Part shown: positions 37,350-45,110 of the stretch, one piece after another
Numbering within the stretch: position 1 is the stretch's first letter
How the letters are laid out: every line of letters starts with the position of its first letter
NCBI GenBank assembly: GCA_021324045.1
Contig: JAJPJV010000023.1
Span: 1-64,000 of the forward strand
Length of the DNA: 64,000 nt
DNA from: Actinomycetota bacterium
Lineage (GTDB): Bacteria; Actinomycetota; Acidimicrobiia; Acidimicrobiales; RAAP-2
Direction: 5' to 3'
Made by a program: the position numbers and the translations under genes
The notes under the pieces: model-generated
Databases searched by the model: none
Told to the model about the DNA's origin: nothing
Seen by the model: only the letters and a program-made list of their open reading frames with translations

Positions 37350-38089
37350 TGCGCGCCATCGCTGCACTGCGGCCGCTTGTGGCCCAAGTGGAGGCGGAGA
37401 CCTACATGACCCTGCGACGGGGGGAGACGCTGCTGCTCACGGTGGGGATCCCGGTTGCTTTCCTCGTCTTCTTCTCGACGTCGCACGTCGTCTCGACAGG
37501 GCCAGGACCTTCGGTGTCCTTCTTCGCTCCTGGGATCCTCTCCCTCGCCGTCATGTCGACCGCAATGGTGTCCCTGGGGATCGCCACAGGCTTCGAGCGA
37601 GGCTATGGGGTCTTGAAACGCTTGGGGTCGACGCCGCTCGGGCGGTCGCGACTCCTCGCGGCAAAGGTCGCGACCGTGTTTCTCGTCGAGGCGGTTCAAG
37701 CGGCGGTACTCGTTCCGGTCGGATACGGGCTCGGTTGGTCGCCACCGGGCAGCGGTGCAGGAGCGGCGCTCGGCGCGGTGCTGCTGGCGACCGTGGCCTT
37801 TGGCAGCCTGGGGCTCCTGCTCGCGGGGGTTCTGCGCGCCGAGGTCAACCTCGCGGCCACCAACGGGCTGTACCTCGTGCTGCTCCTCCTCGGTGGGATG
37901 ATCGTGCCGCTTGCCAAGCTCCCGCGCGCTCTTGCGTCCGTAGCCCGCGTACTCCCCGCTGCAGCACTGTCCGACGCGCTCCATGGGTCCCTGACCGTCG
38001 GCAGCGTGCCGGCCGAGTCGTGGGCGGTACTCGCGTGCTGGGCGTTGGGCGCCTCGGTGATCGCGGCAGGTACGTTTCGGTGGGAATGA
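37349..38089 (+). CDS. ABC-2 type transporter permease
   Basis: A 246-residue membrane protein with about six hydrophobic segments, including LLLTVGIPVAFLVFF, ILSLAVMSTAMVSLG, VFLVEAVQAAVLVPVG, GAVLLATVAFGSLGLLL, LYLVLLLLGGMIVPL and VLACWALGASVIAAG. The motif GYGVLKRLGSTPL after the second segment is typical of drug/polysaccharide ABC-2 permeases. It is coupled to the ATPase; a substrate cannot be inferred. Confidence 0.87.
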   Translation: MRAIAALRPLVAQVEAETYMTLRRGETLLLTVGIPVAFLVFFSTSHVVSTGPGPSVSFFAPGILSLAVMSTAMVSLGIATGFERGYGVLKRLGSTPLGRSRLLAAKVATVFLVEAVQAAVLVPVGYGLGWSPPGSGAGAALGAVLLATVAFGSLGLLLAGVLRAEVNLAATNGLYLVLLLLGGMIVPLAKLPRALASVARVLPAAALSDALHGSLTVGSVPAESWAVLACWALGASVIAAGTFRWE

Positions 38090-38161
38090 CCCCTGTTGAC
38101 TGCCTTGTGGGGTGCCCGAAAGGGCGAGAACCTTGTGCAGCGCTTGAAGGGGTTTGCTCGT

Positions 38162-38965
38162 TCACGCACCAGCTGACGGCGCTGTCGCGCCGAGGTGAGT
38201 AGCGACGAACGCCACCGCGTCAACCCAGGCGGCGCGTGCAGCGTCGGCATGGTGCAATGTCGGAGCTGGCGAGCAGAATGCGTGGCCCGCGTTCGGATAC
38301 GTCCGAATTCGGTGAGCAATGTGCCACCGCGTCAAGCGTTGTCGGACCTCGGCGAGGAGATCGCTCGGCCAGACCGGGTCAGCTTCCCCGGTGATCCACA
38401 GCACTGGGGAGCGAATGTTCCAGATCAGGTCGATCGGATGAATCGGGGTCTTCACGCCCAGCGCCGTGAAGCGGGGTTGACTTGGGTAGAAAAGGATGGA
38501 GGCGCGGACGGTGCGGTCGAGAGCGGCCGCCAGGAGCGCCATCGTGGCGCCTGTGCAGTATCCCCATACACCGAGACGTTGGGGATCGACGCTCGCAAGG
38601 CTCTTGAGGTAGTCGATCCCCGCGATCATGTCGTCAGCGCCGCGTCGAAAGTCGAGGTCTGCCATGTGCTCTACGATCCCGTCGAGGTCCTCGTAGTTCT
38701 CGGGATCGGACGGTCCGCCGCCGTGGTAGTAGTCCGGGACCACCGTGGCGTAACCGAGGTGCGCGAGCGTGGCAGCGACCGATCGGATGAACGTGTTGGG
38801 TCCGGTTGCTTCCTGGCCGATGGCGATCCCCGGAACGGGTCCTGGGGATGAGGGATGGAAGACCATGGCGGGCGTTCGTTCACCCTCGACGAGCAACGTC
38901 ACCGTCGAAGGCGTCACGTCGTCATAGTGCTCCCGTTCGGGCTGAGGGATGTCGGCTCCGTTCAT
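38162..38965 (-). CDS. dienelactone hydrolase family protein
   Basis: A cytosolic alpha/beta hydrolase of 267 residues with a cysteine nucleophile: GVWGYCTGATMAL holds the GxCxG elbow, WITGEADPVWP the Asp and PNAGHAFCSP the His of the triad. GIAIGQEATGPN and VVPDYYHGGG are N-terminal family blocks. GGGAGG upstream of ATG 38965 supports the start. It lies tail to tail with the ABC permease. True dienelactone hydrolase activity is not assured. Confidence 0.88.
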   Translation of the reverse strand: MNGADIPQPEREHYDDVTPSTVTLLVEGERTPAMVFHPSSPGPVPGIAIGQEATGPNTFIRSVAATLAHLGYATVVPDYYHGGGPSDPENYEDLDGIVEHMADLDFRRGADDMIAGIDYLKSLASVDPQRLGVWGYCTGATMALLAAALDRTVRASILFYPSQPRFTALGVKTPIHPIDLIWNIRSPVLWITGEADPVWPSDLLAEVRQRLTRWHIAHRIRTYPNAGHAFCSPAPTLHHADAARAAWVDAVAFVATHLGATAPSAGA

Positions 38966-39134
38966 TCGCTGCCTCCCTGCATGGCGGCAGTATTCCAGAC
39001 CGGTCGTCCGCCTGCCGGGTCCATCGGGACCTTGGACCCTAGGCAGCCTTCCCGGCACCCATCACACTTTGCGCTGTTCGCGAGGAATCGTTGCGGCGTT
39101 GGGTGACGTCGCGCACATCGGCGAGAGGAGACCC

Positions 39135-39338
39135 ATGGTGAACGTTGGCGACGCGATGGACCCGGTGCTTCAGATCTGGGTCGACGAGGGGAACGACGAC
39201 GTCGTCGTTCGCTGCGAGGGGACACTGAACGTCGCGACGAGAGGTGTCCTGCTTCAGGTCGTCGCCGAGGTCCTGCAGAAGCCATGGCGGCGCTTGTGTT
39301 GTGATCTCGCAGGGGTCGTGGCGGAAGTGGGAACTTGA
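39135..39338 (+). CDS. short STAS-like protein, probably truncated
   Basis: A 67-residue protein starting at an ATG with AGAGGAG upstream. VVVRCEGTLNVATRGVLLQV and RRLCCDLAGVV resemble the first half of an anti-sigma-factor antagonist (STAS) domain, but it stops just before the position of the phosphorylatable Ser/Thr. Either a truncated relic or a minimal STAS-like peptide. Confidence 0.4.
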   Translation: MVNVGDAMDPVLQIWVDEGNDDVVVRCEGTLNVATRGVLLQVVAEVLQKPWRRLCCDLAGVVAEVGT

Positions 39339-39455
39339 CTGCAGCGCCCGGCATCGTCGGTACATCTGCACCCGGCGTCTTCCCACGATTCGCGCTCGGG
39401 AGCCAGCCTCCTGTCCCGAGGAGCGGAGGGCGAAGGAGCGATAGGGTGGGGCGGA

Positions 39456-40478
39456 GTGCCAGGGCTCCTTCGAGCGACCAGCAGCGGAGAGCCTCCCGAG
39501 CGGCGGCGCTCGAAGCGCGCCGTGGTGCCTTGGGACGCTGTCCTCGGGGCCTTCGCCTGCCGGGCGCGACGGAGCGTGCGCAGCGCCGGACGCACGGTCC
39601 TCAGCCGGCTGGCGTCACGGATCTCGTATCGATCGCTCCCCGCAGAGGTTGCCATTCAGCTCGCCTACCAGGTTCTTTTGAATCGGGACCCCGATCCGGA
39701 GGGAATGCGTTCCCTGCTCGACCACCTGGCATCGGGTGCCTTCACGATCGCCGACATTCCACAAGCGATTCGCGGCTCCGAAGAGTTCCAGAACTTCGTG
39801 CGGTTCCGGGGGTCGATGCTGGGGTTCTCGATCCATGCCGGCCGATCGCAGTTCGTCAAGAGCCTTCCGCGGGCTTCACGAATCGTCGACCTCGGGGGCA
39901 CGCATCTGCACTGCGCCGAAGGTGCCCTGTACCGCCTCGGTTACCCCTATGCCTTCGATGAGCTCACGATCATCGATCTGCATCCCGACGAGCGTCACGC
40001 GTTGTATCGCGCTGGGCTCAATCCCGGCCAGGTCCAGACGGACCTTGGGCCCGTTCGATACCGCTATCACTCGATGACCGACCTTTCGTCGTTCGAGGAC
40101 GCAAGCGTGGACCTTGTCTTCGCTGGGGAGTCGATCGAGCACGTCACCCGGGAAGATGCTCACGTCGTACTGAAGGAAGCGTTTCGCATCCTGCGCAGGG
40201 GAGGCCATTTGGCCATCGACACGCCGAACCGCCGGGTGACGCGGATCCAGCAGGAAGCGTTTATCGACCCCGACCACAAGGTCGAGTACACCTATCCAGA
40301 GCTTCGCGATGCGCTGGAGGAGGCGGGCTTCGCAGTGGTCAGAGCCCATGGGCTCAACCTTGCCCAGCGTTCCGTCGCCACCGGAGTCTTCGATCCCGAT
40401 GAGGTCGCAGGGCACTGTGGGCTCTTCGACGAGATCGAAGACTGCTACATCCTCTGTGTCGTGGCCCAAAAACCGTGA
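39456..40478 (+). CDS. DUF4214 domain plus SAM-dependent methyltransferase
   Basis: A 340-residue fusion. The N-terminal part (about residues 60-110) is a DUF4214 helical domain: QLAYQVLLNRDPDPEGM and FTIADIPQAIRGSEEFQ. The rest is a class I methyltransferase: SRIVDLGGTHLHCAEGA (motif I region), LTIIDLHPDERHALYR, VDLVFAGESIEHVTRED and LRRGGHLAIDTPNRRV. DUF4214 occurs in cell-surface and glycan proteins, so the substrate may be a glycan or lipid. GTG at 39456. Its TGA overlaps the archease GTG by 4 bases. Confidence 0.8.
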   Translation: MPGLLRATSSGEPPERRRSKRAVVPWDAVLGAFACRARRSVRSAGRTVLSRLASRISYRSLPAEVAIQLAYQVLLNRDPDPEGMRSLLDHLASGAFTIADIPQAIRGSEEFQNFVRFRGSMLGFSIHAGRSQFVKSLPRASRIVDLGGTHLHCAEGALYRLGYPYAFDELTIIDLHPDERHALYRAGLNPGQVQTDLGPVRYRYHSMTDLSSFEDASVDLVFAGESIEHVTREDAHVVLKEAFRILRRGGHLAIDTPNRRVTRIQQEAFIDPDHKVEYTYPELRDALEEAGFAVVRAHGLNLAQRSVATGVFDPDEVAGHCGLFDEIEDCYILCVVAQKP

Positions 40479-40984
40479 CCACCGAAGATTGGCCGAGCCA
40501 ACGTGCGAAGCTCGGATCGATCCCACCTGCTTCCGAGATGATCCCGGTGCCCGGCGAGCTTTCCCGGCAGGGCGCGGGCCATCGTCTGGTTCCCCACACG
40601 GCGGATTGCATCATCGAGTCCTGGGGACCGGACCGGCCCACGTGCTTCACGGAGGCGCTCTACGCGCTGGTCGAGGAATTCGCCGAGGTTGGTGACGCAC
40701 CGGCCACCGAGGTCCTTCCCCTCGCGGCGAGCTCGGCCGGCAGCGAGGAGGCGCTGGTCTCCTTGCTTGAGGAGGTGATCTACAACCTCGACGTCGCCTC
40801 CGTCGTCCCCCTCCGCTTCCACCTCGCCGAAACCGACACCGGCGAGGTTGCCGGCGACATGGAGGTCGTACCGCTCGATCGGGTCACCATCGTGGGACCA
40901 GCGCCCAAAGGCGTCTCGTACCACGAGCTCTTTGTCAGGCTCGAGAGTGGCCTTTGGCGATCCCATGTGGTCATCGATGTCTAG
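40475..40984 (+). CDS. archease
   Basis: A 169-residue archease (MTH1598 family). GHRLVPHTADCIIESWGPDRP contains the HTADC/I metal-binding pattern with Asp, followed by CFTEALYALVEEFAEV, ALVSLLEEVIYNLDVASVVP and, at the end, KGVSYHELFVRLESGLWRSH with the terminal D residue. Archease activates RtcB RNA ligase; no rtcB is seen in this window. The first about 30 residues are an extra non-conserved extension. GTG start overlaps the methyltransferase stop, implying co-translation. Confidence 0.82.
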   Translation: MTTEDWPSQRAKLGSIPPASEMIPVPGELSRQGAGHRLVPHTADCIIESWGPDRPTCFTEALYALVEEFAEVGDAPATEVLPLAASSAGSEEALVSLLEEVIYNLDVASVVPLRFHLAETDTGEVAGDMEVVPLDRVTIVGPAPKGVSYHELFVRLESGLWRSHVVIDV

Positions 40985-41089
40985 GGAATGCCCGTCGAGC
41001 GCCGCGCTTGCTCGACGCCTCGGTGGCGGCGCGCCATGGTCGAACCCGGCTCGTGGTAGATCGTGCACCGCCTTCGGCGAGCGGTGTCC

Positions 41090-41527
41090 TCATGCCTCCT
41101 CGGCAAACGGGGTCGCTCCACTGTGGATCCGGATGAGGATGCCGTCGGGGTCTTCTACGTCGATGAAGGGACCGATATGACCTTGCGTCAACGGTCCATG
41201 GGCAATGCCCAGTCGGTCGAGGGCGTTGGCCCACCGTTCCAGGCCTTCAACATTGGCGACGGCCAAACCCATCAGCGCGAAACCGCGGAGCGCTCGTGCG
41301 CGCTCGGGGTCTTGGTGCAGGCCGACCACGAGCCCGCAGGCGTGGCGAAGCACCACCCCTACCAATCCGTTCTCCTCCTCCAAGTCCAGGACAGGGGAGA
41401 ACCGCAGCGCGGTCATGTACCAGTCGCGGCTCACCCAGGCGTCCTGGACCGGAACACGGACGTGGTGGAGGCCAGTGATGGGCGAGAGAACGTCCAGCAC
41501 GTCGAGCTGGTCATCTTCGCCGCCCAT
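41090..41527 (-). CDS. VOC (glyoxalase/bleomycin-resistance fold) protein
   Basis: A 145-residue vicinal-oxygen-chelate protein with two beta-alpha-beta-beta-beta modules: ITGLHHVRVPVQDAWVSRDWY in the first (metal His) and GPFIDVEDPDGILIRIH in the second (metal Glu/Asp). GFALMGLAVANVEGLERWA links them. ATG 41527 has GGGAGG 12 bases upstream. No substrate is implied. Confidence 0.8.
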   Translation of the reverse strand: MGGEDDQLDVLDVLSPITGLHHVRVPVQDAWVSRDWYMTALRFSPVLDLEEENGLVGVVLRHACGLVVGLHQDPERARALRGFALMGLAVANVEGLERWANALDRLGIAHGPLTQGHIGPFIDVEDPDGILIRIHSGATPFAEEA

Positions 41528-41712
41528 CACTGGGTCACCCCTCCCTGTCGGCCGCGCCGCCATCGCCATCTGCTTCGACCATGAGCGCACCATCGTAGGG
41601 GTTCGCGGCAGACGCAGTCGGCGCCTGCCGGGCGCTGATCGTGGGCGATGCGGGAACAGCGCCGGTCCGACTTGGCCGCGTGCTGCAGGCCTCGCCTAAC
41701 CTTCGAGACACC

Positions 41713-42195
41713 GTGCACATCTTCTTCGACGTCGATTACACCATCCTTTCGTTCGACCAAATTCTCCGACGTGGGACGGTCGAGGTCTTCGCGCGCTTGG
41801 TCGATGAGGGCCATCAGGTCTATGTGTGGTCCGGAGAAGGCGTGCGGTGGGGGGTCGTGCGCGGGTTCGGTCTCGAGCCCTACGTGAGCGGTGTCTTCGC
41901 AAAGCCGCTGGGGGACTTCGCCAACGGCCTCCGTCGATTTCGGGTCTCCCCTGTGCCCGAGTTCGTCGTCGACGACTACCCCGAGATCGTCTCGTACTTC
42001 GGTGGCTTTCACATCCAAGAGTTCTTCCACTCACGCGACAACGACGACGAGCTCGAGACCGTGTACGAGGTGATTCGGGATCTCGCCAACGGGGGTCACG
42101 TCGACCATCCACGCTGGCGTCCGCGTTCCCCTGAGTGCGTCGCATTGCTGGAAGCCTCAAAGCTTGGGACCGGGTCCGAGGAGGGTCTCGGCTGA
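41713..42195 (+). CDS. HAD-like hydrolase
   Basis: A 160-residue protein beginning VHIFFDVDYTILSFDQ, with HAD motif I (DVDYT). YVWSGEGVRWGVVRGFG holds motif II (Ser), FAKPLGDFANGLRRF a lysine region, and PEFVVDDYPEIV motif IV (DD). A minimal HAD phosphatase fold. GTG 41713 is chosen because motif I is then at the N terminus; TAACCT (41697-41702) may be its -10, leaving almost no leader. Confidence 0.7.
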   Translation: MHIFFDVDYTILSFDQILRRGTVEVFARLVDEGHQVYVWSGEGVRWGVVRGFGLEPYVSGVFAKPLGDFANGLRRFRVSPVPEFVVDDYPEIVSYFGGFHIQEFFHSRDNDDELETVYEVIRDLANGGHVDHPRWRPRSPECVALLEASKLGTGSEEGLG

Positions 42196-42290
42196 CGGTC
42201 CTTGTGACCGCGCCCGCAGAGCTCAAAACGCGTCGTCGCCAAGGACCTCGGATGCACGTCAGCGACCGCGCTTGCTGGAAAGATACCTGC

Positions 42291-42773
42291 GTGCAGATCT
42301 CCGCCAGGGTGGATTACGCGATGCGCGCGCTCCTCGCCCTTGCCGAGCGTGGCGAACCGATGACCGGCGAGGCACTGGCTCGTGCGCAGGGCTTGCCGGC
42401 GAAGTTCCTAGGCGCGATCCTCGGTGATCTCCGGCGTGCCGGCCTCGTCCTGAGCCGGCGAGGAACCGACGGTGGCTTCCAGCTCGCTCGTCCCGCTTCT
42501 CGGATCAGCGTGGCTGACGTCATGCGTGCGCTCGAGGGTCCGCTCGCCGAGGTCCGTGGGCTGCGTCCGGAGTTGGCGCACTACGAAGGGGCAGCCGAGC
42601 ACCTCCAGGAACTGTGGGTCGCGTTGCGAGCGGCGTTGCGGTCAGTGCTCGAAGAGGTCAGTCTCGCTCATGTGCTCGGGGGGCGGTTTCCCGCGCCGGT
42701 TGCCCGGATGACTGCGAATCCCGATGCATGGGCGCCACGTCGTCCCGATGATCAGCCTGTCGCCTCGGATTGA
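42291..42773 (+). CDS. Rrf2 family transcriptional regulator without cluster cysteines
   Basis: A 160-residue Rrf2 regulator. VQISARVDYAMRALLALAER is the classic N terminus, GEALARAQGLPAKFLGAILG the HTH and RRGTDGGFQLARPASRISVADV the wing and dimer helix. It has no cysteine in the region where IscR/NsrR bind an Fe-S cluster, so it likely senses something else. GTG 42291 matches the normal family start. It is immediately convergent with the gene ending at 42774. Confidence 0.85.
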   Translation: MQISARVDYAMRALLALAERGEPMTGEALARAQGLPAKFLGAILGDLRRAGLVLSRRGTDGGFQLARPASRISVADVMRALEGPLAEVRGLRPELAHYEGAAEHLQELWVALRAALRSVLEEVSLAHVLGGRFPAPVARMTANPDAWAPRRPDDQPVASD

Positions 42774-43427
42774 TTACTGCTGGCGGATCCGGCGACCGGT
42801 GATCTCTTCGATCGGGATGGCGACGAACAGCGTTCGCCCCTCACTTCCGGCCCATGGTTCGACGCCTGCCGCGCTGACTCGAGCGAGTTCGGCGGGATCG
42901 TCAATGCTTCTCGCCGTGCCATGGAGCAAGACCGACCACCCCTCGCTCGTGGCTTCGTCGATATGGTCGACCTCGAAGCCAACGCGCTGCCCGATCGTCG
43001 CTCCCAAGGTGCTGTCGGGTTTGGTTCGAAACACGACCTCGTTTCCGACGAGCCGAAAGTTCACCGGGAGGGCAGCCGGATCGCCGTCGAGGACGAAGAC
43101 CAGCCGTCCGACTCCGCCGGGGTGGAGATGTTCGCGGCACTGGCGCTCCTCGAGTTCCTCGAGCACAGGGCGTGGACCAGGGCGGCCGATTCCCGGTGGC
43201 CGCTCGATCTCTCCCCCGATCAGAGCGGACGGTGTGGTCTCGAGACCAACGGCGAGGCGCACCAGCGCGCTATGGGTGACCACCGCGGTCGGGTTTTGCT
43301 CGATGTACTCGAGGTAGCGCGGGTCCATGCCGGCACGGCGCGCGAGCTCCTCGCCGGTCAGGCCGAGCTCCTGGCGACGAAACGCTAGTCGTCGACCGAG
43401 GTCACTGGTGTGCAGTCCGTCGGACAC
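42774..43427 (-). CDS. XRE helix-turn-helix fused to pyridoxamine 5'-phosphate oxidase-like domain
   Basis: A 217-residue fusion. Residues about 8-65 form an XRE DNA-binding domain (RRLAFRRQELGLTGEELARR, MDPRYLEYIEQ). Residues about 85-215 form a PPOX-type split-barrel (VGRLVFVLDGDPAALPVNF, VVFRTKPDSTLG, VGFEVDHIDEATSEGWSVLL). This layout is common in actinobacteria; a flavin/F420-binding sensor-regulator is the usual suggestion. GTG at 43427 gives the normal start. Stop abuts the Rrf2 stop (42773/42774). Confidence 0.82.
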   Translation of the reverse strand: MSDGLHTSDLGRRLAFRRQELGLTGEELARRAGMDPRYLEYIEQNPTAVVTHSALVRLAVGLETTPSALIGGEIERPPGIGRPGPRPVLEELEERQCREHLHPGGVGRLVFVLDGDPAALPVNFRLVGNEVVFRTKPDSTLGATIGQRVGFEVDHIDEATSEGWSVLLHGTARSIDDPAELARVSAAGVEPWAGSEGRTLFVAIPIEEITGRRIRQQ

Positions 43428-43601
43428 CGCACCGCCTTTCTCCGGAGCGCCCGGTGATCGTCCTTGGGAGTGTAGGGGGCACCGGCGCATGCTGACCTTG
43501 GAGGCGCCGGCCGCAGGAGACACGAGCGGCCGGAAGGTTCGCGTTGGCGGCAACGTCGGCGCCAGGAGCAACCGATCTCGGCCAACCAGGGCACCTGTGG
43601 G

Positions 43602-43796
43602 TCACGGCCGCTGACAGAACAGGTGCCAGCCCGCTGCCAGCCATCCACATAGCAACAGGGTCCGGCCCAGCCAACTGCGCAAGAACCACGCGAGGACGTC
43701 GACGATGCTGGTCAGGCGCGGGCTGGCAAACGTGATGGCGGTCCAAATTGCGACCGCGGTGGCGATCACCATCCAGACGACACCACCGATCGTCAT
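43602..43796 (-). CDS. small membrane protein (DUF6186-like)
   Basis: A 64-residue protein with an N-terminal hydrophobic helix (GGVVWMVIATAVAIWTAITF), a middle LTSIVDVLAWFLRSWLGR and a second hydrophobic helix LLLCGWLAAGWHLF. The pattern and size match DUF6186 proteins as I remember them. ATG overlaps the preceding stop (ATGA at 43793-43796). It is coupled to the membrane protein upstream. Confidence 0.65.
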   Translation of the reverse strand: MTIGGVVWMVIATAVAIWTAITFASPRLTSIVDVLAWFLRSWLGRTLLLCGWLAAGWHLFCQRP

Positions 43797-44224
43797 CGTG
43801 CCGGTCGTCGATTCGCTCCGGCGATGGTGCCGCCGAGTGCGCACCAGAGCGCAAAGACGAGGCTTCGTCCCCACGAGGCATGGGTGACGGCACCGATGAT
43901 CCGGCTGAGCGTGGGCAGGTCATGGGCTTGATGGACGAAGCTGTTGAGGTCCCATCCGACCACTGCAGCAAAGAGCACGGCCCAGACCGCGGCCGCGGCG
44001 ATCGCGGCCGGTCGCTCGCGCCATCGGAGGAGCGTTTGCACGGAACATCCGATCCATGTGCTCGTGCGCTCCTTTTGGCGGGCCCTGCCCAGCGCCACCA
44101 TGGCGATCGCGGTGACGACGATGACGGCTGCGATGCTGGCGTGTGCGCCCGTCGTGGGGTAGCGCTGGTCCCCTTCCCACCACACGAGGGCCCCGGCCCC
44201 GCAGGCGGCGGTGATCCCCAGCAC
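43793..44224 (-). CDS. integral membrane protein
   Basis: A protein of about 143 residues with four hydrophobic segments: VLGITAACGAGALVWW, ASIAAVIVVTAIAMVALG, AAIAAAAVWAVLFAAVVGW and GRSLVFALWCALGGTIAGA. The frame is open back to 44428 inside the upstream gene, but GTG 44224 has GGAG four bases upstream and starts directly at the first membrane segment. Unknown function; paired with the DUF6186-like gene. Confidence 0.6.
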   Translation of the reverse strand: MLGITAACGAGALVWWEGDQRYPTTGAHASIAAVIVVTAIAMVALGRARQKERTSTWIGCSVQTLLRWRERPAAIAAAAVWAVLFAAVVGWDLNSFVHQAHDLPTLSRIIGAVTHASWGRSLVFALWCALGGTIAGANRRPAR

Positions 44225-44315
44225 TCGACTCCAGACGCGTGACGGCTTCCCTGGCCCGGCCGCGGAGTCGCCCCGACCACCGGCGGGGCCGCTGCGACCC
44301 CTCTGGCCACCGCGG

Positions 44316-45035
44316 TTAGGGGCCGAGGTGCTGATCGAACCACTCGAGTGTGCGCTGCCACGCATCATGCGCAGCCGTCGGGTGGTAGACCGCCGGACGA
44401 TCATTGCAGTTGAAGCCGTGCTGGGCATCGGGATACCGCACGATCTCGGTCGGCACGGCGAGCTTCGCGGTCGCAGCTCGTAGCGCCTCGACCTGGTCGA
44501 CCGGGATCGATTGGTCGAGATCCCCGTAGAGGCCGAGCCAGGGCGACTGCAGCGCCGGGGCCAGGTCGATCAGCGGGGGGAACCCGAAACGCCCTTCACC
44601 CACGCCCCCGCCGTAGAAGGTGACGGCCGCGCCCAGTGGACGCAGCGTCGCTCCGACGAACGCGACGGTTCCGCCCATGCAGAAGCCGACGATCCCCATC
44701 CGTGCGAGCGAAAAACCTGCGGCTTCGAGGAAGTCGAAGGAGGCCTCGAGGTCCGCGGTGATCCCTGCGGCATCGATCTGGCTCATCAGCTCCATGACCT
44801 TCTCCATGTCGTCGTAGGCGAGGACTGGTGAGCCCTGGCGATGGAACAGCGCAGGCGCAACCGCGCGCCAGCCGTCGTCTGCAAGGCGTCTGGCGATGTC
44901 CTGGATGTGCGCGGTGAGACCGAACGCCTCCTGGATGACCACGACGGCACCCTTGGGCTCGCCATCAGGGAGTGCCTCGAACACCGGCATGGGCCCGTCA
45001 TCGGTGTCGATGACGATCTCCGCGCTCGTGGGCAC
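44316..45035 (-). CDS. dienelactone hydrolase family protein
   Basis: A second Cys-type alpha/beta hydrolase of 239 residues, unlike the one at 38162 in detail. GAVVVIQEAFGLTAHIQD and GWRAVAPALFHRQG are N-terminal family blocks; MGIVGFCMGGTVAF holds the nucleophile, GLYGDLDQSIPVDQV the Asp and YPDAQHGFNCNDRPA the His. The start at 45035 (MPTSAEIVIDTDDGPM) fits the family. Function in lactone or ester hydrolysis is inferred from family only. Confidence 0.88.
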   Translation of the reverse strand: MPTSAEIVIDTDDGPMPVFEALPDGEPKGAVVVIQEAFGLTAHIQDIARRLADDGWRAVAPALFHRQGSPVLAYDDMEKVMELMSQIDAAGITADLEASFDFLEAAGFSLARMGIVGFCMGGTVAFVGATLRPLGAAVTFYGGGVGEGRFGFPPLIDLAPALQSPWLGLYGDLDQSIPVDQVEALRAATAKLAVPTEIVRYPDAQHGFNCNDRPAVYHPTAAHDAWQRTLEWFDQHLGP

Positions 45036-45110
45036 GGCTCCAGTGTCGCCCGCTCGTCTGGCAACTGCAACTCGCCAGCCCGAACAGCTTCCGGCCCGAG
45101 GGGTACTCGC

